Notes under the pieces: generated by a model
Databases searched by the model: none
Seen by the model: only the letters and a program-made list of their open reading frames with translations
Told to the model about the DNA's origin: nothing
From: Oscillospiraceae bacterium
Lineage (GTDB): Bacteria > Bacillota > Clostridia > Oscillospirales > CAG-272
Length of the DNA: 11,963 nt
NCBI GenBank assembly: GCA_009779295.1
Contig: WREN01000034.1
Location: forward strand, 1 to 11,963
Reading direction: 5' to 3'
Translations under genes and position numbers: made by a program
In this document: one piece after another, positions 6,563 to 11,963 of the stretch
Layout of the letters: the number at the start of each line of letters is the position of its first letter
Position numbering within the stretch: the stretch's first letter is position 1

Positions 6563-7231
6563 ATGCACAGCAATGTATACAAACTAAAAAAGAGAAGGTC
6601 GCCCGTGCCGTTTTACGCCGTCGGCGTATGGTGGTTCGTTTACGCCCTGATGTTCCCGATGTACTGGTGGTACCATTACGCCATCGCCGCGGCTATGTCG
6701 ATATTTATCTATATTTTGTTTTCACAAATGTTTCCGGCGCAGCATATAAAAATCGCCAAAACGTATAAAGCTCCGGTAAGCGGAGTCGGCGAAGTTGACA
6801 AGACGATCAAAGACGCGCAGTCAACGCTCAACAGCATCTATGATTCAACGGGCAAAATTGCGCTAACCGATTCTATTTTCGCGGGAAAGATCGCGTCAAT
6901 TATCGAAGACGGCCGTAAAATTCTCGAATATCTCGCCGTAAATACTAAAAAGATCACGGTATTGCGCCGTTTCTTCAATTATTATTTGCCGACGCTCGAT
7001 AAATTACTCAAAAATTACGTCGTTCTGGATAAACATAAAACCGCCGAGCGCGATTACGCGGAATCAAAAGCCTATACCGAAGCTGCGGTCGATATGATGA
7101 AAACCGTTTTCGACAAACAGCTTGAAAAGTTGCTTGACGACGTCGCGCTTGATATAACAATTGACACGGAAGTTTTAGAAACAATGCTCGCCAATAGCGG
7201 TTACAAAGAAGGAGGCTTATCCAATGAATAA
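6563..7231 (+). CDS. xpaC: XpaC-like membrane protein (5-bromo-4-chloroindolyl phosphate hydrolysis family)
   Basis: A 222-residue protein of the XpaC family. After a basic start (KLKKRRSPVPFY) come two closely spaced membrane segments, about 16-34 (VGVWWFVYALMFPMYWW region) and 37-55. A long, mainly helical cytoplasmic part follows (about 75-195), with PVSGVGEVDKTIKDA at 71-85. The family name comes from a Bacillus screen for hydrolysis of a chromogenic phosphate, but no phosphatase motif is visible and the biochemical role is unsettled. It overlaps the telA gene by 8 bp, the usual gene pair in Firmicutes, so the two products probably act together at the membrane. The telA ribosome site is inside the last codons, favouring coupled translation. 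Identification rests on the N-terminal hairpin, the PVSG segment and the telA linkage. Confidence 0.85.
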   Translation: MHSNVYKLKKRRSPVPFYAVGVWWFVYALMFPMYWWYHYAIAAAMSIFIYILFSQMFPAQHIKIAKTYKAPVSGVGEVDKTIKDAQSTLNSIYDSTGKIALTDSIFAGKIASIIEDGRKILEYLAVNTKKITVLRRFFNYYLPTLDKLLKNYVVLDKHKTAERDYAESKAYTEAAVDMMKTVFDKQLEKLLDDVALDITIDTEVLETMLANSGYKEGGLSNE

Positions 7232-8327
7232 TAATTTACCTGAACTTAAACTCGACAATAATTCAGCAGATACTTCAATGCAATTAAGCCTTGACGAATC
7301 GCAGCTCACCGAAGCAGAACGGAAAATTATCGACGAATTTATTAAAAAAATCGACTTGACGGATTCCTCAACGATAATGACATACGGCTCGTCAGCGCAG
7401 AGAAAAGTTGCGGACTTTTCGGATTCGGCATTAAATAACGTCCGCACGCAGGATTTGGGCGAAGTCGGCGGTATGATCATCAACCTCGTCAACGAGTTGG
7501 GTATGATAAAAATCGACGAAAACCAAAAGGGTCTCAAAGGAATGTTCAAACGTTCGCAGAACAAAATGAACCAGCTGAAAAGTAAATATGACAAAGCCGA
7601 AGTCAGCGTTGAGAAGATTTGTTCCGCACTTGAACTTCACCAAGTTCAATTACTCAAGGATATTACGATGCTCGACAAACTCTACGACGTCAATTTGATT
7701 AATTTCAAAGAGATTTCGCTGTATATCATCGCGGGTAAGAAGCGTTTGAATGAAGCGCGCGATACTACACTTAAAGAATTGCTTGACCGCGCCAATACGA
7801 CGAAATTAGCGCAGGACGCGCAAAGCGCGAACGATTTCGCGGCGTTGTGCGACCGGTTCGAGAAGAAGATATACGATCTGGAATTGACGCGCATGGTAGC
7901 GATCCAATCCGCGCCGCAGATTAGAATGGTGCAGAACAACGATACAGTACTCGCGGAGAAGATACAGTCAACGATCGTCAATACGATCCCGCTGTGGAAG
8001 TCTCAAATGATAATCGCGCTCGGTCTCGCTCACGCGCAGGACGCGCTCGCCGCTCAACGCAAGGTTACGGACATGACGAATGAGTTGTTACGCCGTAACG
8101 CGGAAGCATTGAAGATGGGCACGATTGAAACCGCCAGAGAAGCCGAACGCGGCGTCGTTGACATCGAAACGCTCACGTTCACCAATTCGACGTTGATTCA
8201 AACGCTCGACGAAGTGTTAAAGATTACCGAAGAAGGTCGCGCGAAACGCCGCGCCGCCGAGAACGAGCTCCACCGCATGGAAGGTGAGTTGAAAACGAAG
8301 TTGCTGGAGATCAATACGAAGAGGTGA
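7224..8327 (+). CDS. telA: TelA family protein (toxic anion / tellurite resistance)
   Basis: A 367-residue TelA/YaaN-like protein, close to the usual family length, soluble and almost entirely helical. Diagnostic segments are IQSAPQIRMVQNND (227-240), TIPLWKSQMIIALGLAHAQ (254-272), GTIETAREAERGVVDIETL (299-317) and TNSTLIQTLDEVLKI (320-334), followed by a charged helical tail EEGRAKRRAAENEL. TelA proteins were linked to tellurite and other toxic-anion or antimicrobial tolerance, but the molecular activity is unknown; a role in envelope stress together with membrane-bound XpaC is a common proposal. The ribosome site AGGAGG (7210-7215) lies 8 bases before the ATG and inside xpaC. The first 25 residues are variable and Asn-rich. 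The stop codon is the first part of a long hairpin. Confidence 0.92.
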   Translation: MNNNLPELKLDNNSADTSMQLSLDESQLTEAERKIIDEFIKKIDLTDSSTIMTYGSSAQRKVADFSDSALNNVRTQDLGEVGGMIINLVNELGMIKIDENQKGLKGMFKRSQNKMNQLKSKYDKAEVSVEKICSALELHQVQLLKDITMLDKLYDVNLINFKEISLYIIAGKKRLNEARDTTLKELLDRANTTKLAQDAQSANDFAALCDRFEKKIYDLELTRMVAIQSAPQIRMVQNNDTVLAEKIQSTIVNTIPLWKSQMIIALGLAHAQDALAAQRKVTDMTNELLRRNAEALKMGTIETAREAERGVVDIETLTFTNSTLIQTLDEVLKITEEGRAKRRAAENELHRMEGELKTKLLEINTKR

Positions 8328-8372
8328 ATCCCTCTGCCGCCATAGCCAACAAATTGGCGTTGGTGGAGATTC
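8326..8372. repeat. Long imperfect hairpin starting in the telA stop codon
   Basis: GAATC (8326-8330) can pair with GATTC (8368-8372). Alternatively TCT (8333-8335) pairs with AGA (8367-8369). CCGCCA (8337-8342) then pairs with TGGTGG (8361-8366) with one G-T pair, and GCCAA (8345-8349) with TTGGC (8354-8358) around a CAAA loop. No T-run follows on either strand, so it is not a standard intrinsic terminator. It may stabilise the end of the telA message, end transcription by another route, or be a dispersed palindromic unit. Confidence 0.55.
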
Positions 8373-8397
8373 TAACCAAAAAAATCAAATTAACCCC

Positions 8398-8426
8398 TTT
8401 ACAAATTCCAAAATCTATGATATAAT
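8398..8426 (+). promoter_or_regulatory. Strong sigma-A-type promoter of rpsO(-pnp)
   Basis: TTTACA (8398-8403) and a perfect TATAAT (8421-8426) are separated by 17 bases, with an extended TGA motif just before the -10. This is the strongest-looking promoter in the window apart from that of the transketolase operon, as expected for a ribosomal protein gene. Transcription should start near 8433, giving a leader of about 135 bases before rpsO. Confidence 0.85.
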
Positions 8427-8432
8427 AATTTA

Positions 8433-8569
8433 GTTTGCACCGAATACCCGGTTCACGGACATAAAGAAACAATCCATCTTGCGATGGAGTCACGTTTGTT
8501 TTCACCCGCCGTTTACTGAGTATATCGGGAGCGATCAAAAATAAATTTATGAAAGGTGAAAAAACCAAA
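8433..8569 (+). promoter_or_regulatory. Structured 5' leader of rpsO, candidate S15 autoregulatory RNA
   Basis: The predicted leader can fold into a long interrupted hairpin. ACGG (8455-8458) pairs with CCGT (8509-8512), GAAACAA (8466-8472) with TTGTTTTC (8496-8503), and TCCATC (8473-8478) with GATGGA (8483-8488) around a TTGC loop, leaving GTCACGT bulged on the 3' side. A small ATCG/CGAT stem with a GGAG loop follows at 8524-8535. S15 controls its own messenger through structured leaders in several bacterial groups, so autoregulation is a reasonable inference; no known S15 leader class could be matched by eye. The ribosome site AAAGGTG (8552-8558) is 11 bases before the ATG. Confidence 0.5.
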
Positions 8570-8833
8570 ATGTTAGCAGAACAAAAAAAGCTCATCATCG
8601 ATGAGTACAAAACCCACGAAGGCGATACCGGTTCTCCGGAAGTCCAGATCGCCATACTCACGCACCGCATCAACCATCTGACCGAGCATTTAAAGGTCAA
8701 CAAAAAAGACCATCACAGCCGCAGAGGGCTGTTGCAAATGGTCGGCCACCGCAGAAACCTGCTCAATTATTTAATGAAAAAAGATATTGCGCGTTACCGC
8801 GTAATAATCGAAAGACTCGGAATCAGAAAGTAG
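8570..8833 (+). CDS. rpsO: 30S ribosomal protein S15
   Basis: An 87-residue primary binder of 16S rRNA in the central domain of the 30S subunit. It shows the signature HEGDTGSPEVQIA (16-28), the HLKVNKKDHHSRRGLL helix-turn region that grips the rRNA junction, and the C-terminal RRNLLNYLMKKD and LGIRK. Length and sequence fit the family (usually 88-89 residues). An in-frame ATG at 8549 would add MKGEKTK, but the ribosome site AAAGGTG lies between the two ATGs and S15 proteins normally start ML; 8570 is therefore the start. pnp follows after 9 bases with its ribosome site overlapping the rpsO stop, the classical rpsO-pnp arrangement. It is probably transcribed from the promoter at 8398-8426. 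Confidence 0.97.
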   Translation: MLAEQKKLIIDEYKTHEGDTGSPEVQIAILTHRINHLTEHLKVNKKDHHSRRGLLQMVGHRRNLLNYLMKKDIARYRVIIERLGIRK

Positions 8834-8842
8834 AGGAACAAA

Positions 8843-11059
8843 ATGTTCGAAAATTTTAAAACATTTGAATACACACTCGCCGGTCGTCCGCTCGTTATTG
8901 AGCACGGCAAAATGGCGGGGCTTGCGAACGGTTCGTGCCTTGTGCGGTACGGCGATACAGTCGTACTCGCGACCGCTACCGCCAGCCAAAAACCGCGCGA
9001 GGGAATCGATTACCTGCCGTTATCAGTCGATTTTGAGGAACGGCTTTACGCCGTGGGCAAAATCCCCGGCAGCTTCAACAGACGCGAAGGCCGTCCGCCG
9101 GATAAAGCGATTCTTACATCGCGCGTTATTGACCGCCCGATAAGACCGCTGTTCCCGAAAGATCTGCGCAATGACGTTGTGCTGAACCTAATGGTCATGT
9201 CAGCGGACAATGATTGCTCGCCCGAAATAGCCGGAATGGTCGGCGCGTCTATCGCGCTTTCCATTTCCGACATCCCGTGGAACGGTCCGATTGCCGGCGT
9301 TTTCGTCGGCAGGGTTGACGGACAGTTTATCATCAACCCCAATTCCGCCGAACGCGAAAAGAGCGACCTCGAACTCACAGTCGCCGGAAGCATGGAAAAA
9401 GTCGTTATGATCGAAGCGGGAGCAAACGAAGTAGATGACGACGCTATGTTCGAAGGAATCATGCTCGCGCATGAAGAAATCAAGAAACTCTGCGCGTTTA
9501 TAAACGAAATCGCCGCCGAACTCGGCAAGCCGAAGTTCGATTATATCTCGAATGACCCCGATCCGGTTCTCTACGACGCGGTCAAAGAATATGTAATCGA
9601 CGACATTCGGTTCGCGTTAGACACCGACGATAAAAACATCCGCGACGAGCGCATGGCGGTCGTTACCGATAAAGTTTACGCGCGTTTCGACGAAGAATAT
9701 CCTGACAGCCATTCGTTGTTTGACGAAATTTTATACAGCGTGCAGAAATATGTAGTCCGCCGCTGGCTGCTCGACGACGGTAAACGTGTCGACGGCAGAC
9801 GTTTGGATCAAATCCGCGAACTTGCCGCCGAAGTAGCGATACTCCCGCGCACACACGGCAGCGGAATGTTCTCGCGCGGACAGACGCAAGTCCTCACCGT
9901 CGCGACGCTCGCTCCGGTCGGCGAACAACAGCAGCTCGACGGTATCGACGAAGAGGAAAGCAAACGCTACATGCACCATTACAACTTTCCCGGTTATTCG
10001 ACCGGCGAGGCGAAAACGGCGCGCAGCCCCGGTCGCCGCGAAATTGGTCACGGCGCGTTGGCGGAACGTTCGCTTATTCCCGTTTTACCAACTATAGAAG
10101 AATTCCCATACGCAATCCGCTGTGTGTCCGAAGTGTTATCTTCCAACGGTTCAACATCTCAGGGTTCAGTCTGCGGTTCCACGCTCGCGCTCATGGACGC
10201 AGGCGTGCCTATTACCGCTCCGGTTGCTGGAATCTCATGCGGACTCATCACCGAAGGCGACCGTTGGATGACGATGATCGATATTCAAGGGCTTGAAGAT
10301 TTCTACGGCGACATGGATTTCAAAGTCGCGGGAACTCATAAGGGCATTACTTCCATTCAAATGGATCTCAAAATCGACGGTCTTACGCCCGAAATCATAA
10401 AAGAAGCGTTGACGACGACGCATACCGCGCGCGATTATATAATCGACGAGGTTATACTCAAAGCTATCCCCGGTCCGCGCGACGAAATTTCCAAGTACGC
10501 GCCGAAGATTATTATCATGAAGATCGACGTTGAAAAAATCAGCGAGGTTATCGGAACTAAGGGCAAAGTTATTCAGAAGATCGTCGCCGATACCGGTGCA
10601 AAAATCGATATTGAAGACGACGGAACGATTTTCATTGCGGCAGTAAATCCCGAAAGCGGTTTGATGGCGCAGAAATTGATTCAGAATATCGTATTCGAAC
10701 CCGTTGAAAGTGAAATTTATCAAGGCAAAGTCACCAGAATCCTGCCGATCGGCGCGTTCGTTGAATTCGCTCCGGGTAAAGAAGGCATGGTTCACATTTC
10801 AAAACTTGCTTATAACCGTGTGGAAAAAGTTGAGGATGTGGTTAATGTCGGCGACGAATTAGCTGTTAAATTCCTCGGCGTAGACGAAAAGGGGAGAATG
10901 AATTTGTCGCACAAAGATACGCTGCCGAAACCGGATTTTATCCCCAGAAATGATTTCATACCTAAACCGGCAAATGATAACGCGGAAAGCAGCGGCGGAG
11001 CCGCAGGCGATAAACCCAAACGCCCGTTCAACCGCAGACCTCCCAGAAATGATAAATAA
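8843..11059 (+). CDS. pnp: Polynucleotide phosphorylase (polyribonucleotide nucleotidyltransferase)
   Basis: A 738-residue phosphorolytic 3'-to-5' exoribonuclease that degrades RNA to nucleoside diphosphates, working as a trimer and often with other RNA decay enzymes. Domain order is complete: first RNase PH core (about 12-145, with the FNRREGRP loop at 78-85), helical linker (about 240-310), second RNase PH core (about 312-545), KH domain (about 555-615, GxxG as GTKG at 571-574) and S1 domain (about 628-690). The metal-binding aspartates are in DFYGDMDF at 486-493 (Asp486 and Asp492). GSVCGSTLALMDAGVP is the conserved second-core segment. A low-complexity basic and proline-rich tail (about 700-738, ending NRRPPRNDK) makes it longer than the usual ~700 residues. 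The ribosome site AGAGGAA (8832-8838) overlaps the rpsO stop. It is transcribed with rpsO and ends in a terminator. Confidence 0.97.
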   Translation: MFENFKTFEYTLAGRPLVIEHGKMAGLANGSCLVRYGDTVVLATATASQKPREGIDYLPLSVDFEERLYAVGKIPGSFNRREGRPPDKAILTSRVIDRPIRPLFPKDLRNDVVLNLMVMSADNDCSPEIAGMVGASIALSISDIPWNGPIAGVFVGRVDGQFIINPNSAEREKSDLELTVAGSMEKVVMIEAGANEVDDDAMFEGIMLAHEEIKKLCAFINEIAAELGKPKFDYISNDPDPVLYDAVKEYVIDDIRFALDTDDKNIRDERMAVVTDKVYARFDEEYPDSHSLFDEILYSVQKYVVRRWLLDDGKRVDGRRLDQIRELAAEVAILPRTHGSGMFSRGQTQVLTVATLAPVGEQQQLDGIDEEESKRYMHHYNFPGYSTGEAKTARSPGRREIGHGALAERSLIPVLPTIEEFPYAIRCVSEVLSSNGSTSQGSVCGSTLALMDAGVPITAPVAGISCGLITEGDRWMTMIDIQGLEDFYGDMDFKVAGTHKGITSIQMDLKIDGLTPEIIKEALTTTHTARDYIIDEVILKAIPGPRDEISKYAPKIIIMKIDVEKISEVIGTKGKVIQKIVADTGAKIDIEDDGTIFIAAVNPESGLMAQKLIQNIVFEPVESEIYQGKVTRILPIGAFVEFAPGKEGMVHISKLAYNRVEKVEDVVNVGDELAVKFLGVDEKGRMNLSHKDTLPKPDFIPRNDFIPKPANDNAESSGGAAGDKPKRPFNRRPPRNDK

Positions 11060-11085
11060 AACGCCCGCAAGCGATGGGTGTTTTT
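11058..11085 (+). terminator. Rho-independent terminator after pnp
   Basis: ACGCCC (11061-11066) pairs with GGGTGT (11076-11081), including one G-T pair, and A residues before the stem can pair with the following T-run (11081-11085, then CC). The stem begins right after the pnp stop. Its position suggests the LemA-like gene downstream is read either by leak-through or from a weak promoter that I cannot identify. Confidence 0.7.
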
Positions 11086-11119
11086 CCTAAAAATTACAAA
11101 GGACGGTGTTAAATCCAAT

Positions 11120-11560
11120 ATGAAAAAGAGAATTTTAGCGTTTTTTATTATGTTAATTATCATTGCCTCATCCATTTATATAGGTCAATACCGTTCGCTC
11201 TTCCAGATACGCGAAGGAGCGCAGGGGATTTTTGACAAGCAAATCCAGCCATATCTTGATTATATCCTCGAAGCGGGCTATGAATTGACGGCGTTTTCCG
11301 GCGATTACGAGGCTTTGGGTACGGCGTGCGAACATCTTAAAGCCGCTCAAACCGCAGGCGAAAAATACGCGGCGTATATGGAAGTTTTTGGAGCTGCCGC
11401 AAGCGGACCGCACGAATCTGAATGGTTCGAAATCATCATGGACGCCGCGAGAAATTTGAAGGTCAAAGAATACAACGACGCCGTGAAAGAATATAATAAT
11501 ATCATTGAGAAGATGCCGTTCAATATCGTCGGCGCAACGACAATGGATGAATTTAAATAA
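11120..11560 (+). CDS. Short LemA-like membrane-anchored protein
   Basis: A 146-residue protein with one N-terminal membrane anchor (MKKR, hydrophobic 6-22) and a helical outside or inside domain. The C-terminal segment KEYNDAVKEYNNIIEKMPFNIVGA (116-139 region; key residues Tyr118, Asn119, Asp120, Tyr125, Asn126, Pro133, Asn135) matches the LemA family signature YNdaVreYN followed by FPxNiiA. Full LemA proteins are about 185-200 residues; here the middle helices are shortened and the usual RxxLIPNLV segment is absent. The role of LemA proteins is unclear. The ATG at 11120 is chosen because the longer GTG frame from 11078 would start inside the pnp terminator; the ribosome site is weak (GGTG 11 bases upstream). 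The gene has its own terminator and no clear promoter. Confidence 0.7.
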   Translation: MKKRILAFFIMLIIIASSIYIGQYRSLFQIREGAQGIFDKQIQPYLDYILEAGYELTAFSGDYEALGTACEHLKAAQTAGEKYAAYMEVFGAAASGPHESEWFEIIMDAARNLKVKEYNDAVKEYNNIIEKMPFNIVGATTMDEFK

Positions 11561-11570
11561 CAAAACATAT

Positions 11571-11597
11571 GGGCGGTTGATAGCCGCCCGTTGTTTA
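11571..11597 (+). terminator. Rho-independent terminator after the LemA-like gene
   Basis: GGGCGG (11571-11576) pairs exactly with CCGCCC (11584-11589) around a 7-base loop, extendable by a T-G pair. The T-rich TTGTTT follows at 11591-11596, and AAAACA upstream could pair with it. It lies 10 bases after the LemA-like stop. Confidence 0.8.
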
Positions 11598-11643
11598 TGT
11601 ATTTAAAAATATTTCTATAATTATAGCGTTTTTCGGTATTTTA

Positions 11644-11652
11644 TGATATAAT
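11644..11652 (+). promoter_or_regulatory. Extended -10 promoter of the GNAT acetyltransferase gene
   Basis: TGATATAAT gives a perfect TATAAT (11647-11652) with the TGn extension; no good -35 is present 16-18 bases upstream. The core matches those before xpaC and rpsO almost exactly. Transcription should begin near 11659, so the ribosome site GGAGGG (11660-11665) would be at the very 5' end of the message. Confidence 0.65.
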
Positions 11653-11676
11653 AAATCCCGGAGGGATAAAAAACAA

Positions 11677-11963
11677 ATGGAAATACGACTTGCCGTTTTA
11701 AACGACATTGAACCGATATGCGAATTATATACCGAATTTTACGCTTATAACGCGAATTTTCAACCGCAATATTATAACGCCGTTATAGAATCCGGTGGTT
11801 ATCCGCTAAGCACTATCGAAAATGAATCCGCGAATATTTTTGTCGCGGTCGAAAACGATATTATAGTGGGATTTATTCATGTAAGAGAAGCGCAAGCGCT
11901 TCCGTATGATCCCATTGTGCAACATAAATATGCGGAAGTCGTTGACTTAATCGTCACCGCTTC
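11677..11963 (+). CDS. GNAT family N-acetyltransferase (partial, N-terminal part)
   Basis: The first 95 codons of a gene running off the right edge. The translation begins MEIRLAVLNDIEPICELY, the typical beta1-alpha1 start of GNAT proteins (an I-R-x-A-x-x-x-D pattern). IFVAVENDIIVGFIHV (about 54-69) fits strands beta2-beta3, and AEVVDLIVTAS at the edge is strand beta4, just before the acetyl-CoA-binding loop that would follow outside the window. GNAT enzymes transfer an acyl group from acyl-CoA to an amine; the substrate cannot be judged. The ATG has GGAGGG 11 bases upstream and its own promoter, so it is independent of the LemA-like gene. Confidence 0.85.
   Translation, partial: MEIRLAVLNDIEPICELYTEFYAYNANFQPQYYNAVIESGGYPLSTIENESANIFVAVENDIIVGFIHVREAQALPYDPIVQHKYAEVVDLIVTA

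Noticed and set aside
9046..9528. 160-codon minus-strand open frame inside pnp
   Set aside because: It is antisense to the first RNase PH core, with a Ser/Ile-rich translation typical of reverse-frame shadows.
10235..10795. 186-codon open frame on the minus strand inside pnp
   Set aside because: It lies entirely antisense to the conserved PNPase core and KH domains, resembles no family, and reflects codon bias of the plus-strand gene.
11168..11563. 131-codon minus-strand open frame opposite the LemA-like gene
   Set aside because: The plus strand has a membrane anchor, the LemA signature and a terminator; the minus frame has no recognisable motif or ribosome site.
1..11963. CRISPR arrays, tRNA or rRNA genes, insertion sequences, phage genes, toxin-antitoxin pairs
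   Set aside because: No regularly spaced direct repeats, cloverleaf-like segments, transposase or integrase motifs, or paired small genes were seen on either strand.

Overview
The window looks like chromosomal DNA from a low-to-moderate GC Firmicute, most likely class Clostridia. The evidence is AGGAGG-type ribosome-binding sites, strong TTGACA/TATAAT and extended -10 promoters, a two-subunit (split) transketolase, an xpaC-telA pair, and the rpsO-pnp order. No species call is possible from the sequence alone. There is no phage, transposon, CRISPR array, tRNA or rRNA gene.

Layout. 1-982: the tail of an unidentified gene, then an AT-rich alpha/beta-hydrolase gene. It converges with, and overlaps by 20 bp, a minus-strand secreted polysaccharide deacetylase (963-1721). 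1722-1880: a divergent intergenic region with a good sigma-A-type promoter for each side. 1881-3979: a tight operon encoding the N- and C-terminal transketolase subunits and thioredoxin. 3968-4045: two hairpins, one of which forms the last codons of trxA, while the other is a terminator for the opposite strand. 4061-6396 (minus): two lipoprotein genes, an orphan extracellular solute-binding protein and an unrecognised lipoprotein built from a duplicated module. 6397-6562: a divergent promoter region with an inverted repeat. 6563-8327: xpaC-telA, overlapping by 8 bp. 8328-8569: a long hairpin, a near-consensus promoter and a structured leader, followed by rpsO (8570-8833) and pnp (8843-11059, terminator after it). 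11120-11560: a short LemA-like membrane-anchored protein with its own terminator. 11677-end: the start of a GNAT acetyltransferase.

How the genes fit together. Most of the window is housekeeping: the non-oxidative pentose phosphate pathway with redox upkeep (tkt-tkt-trxA), and ribosome assembly with RNA turnover (rpsO-pnp). The rest is envelope and stress biology: deacetylase, two lipoproteins, XpaC/TelA and the LemA-like protein. Promoter positions correct several gene starts. The -35 box of the transketolase promoter, and the promoters of the deacetylase and of the lipoprotein operon, lie inside the longest possible reading frames, so the shorter starts are preferred.

No clearly new multi-gene system is visible. 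The items most worth a second look are the palindromic element that supplies the trxA stop codon, the structured rpsO leader, the duplicated-module lipoprotein, the hairpin starting in the telA stop codon, and the truncated LemA-like protein.
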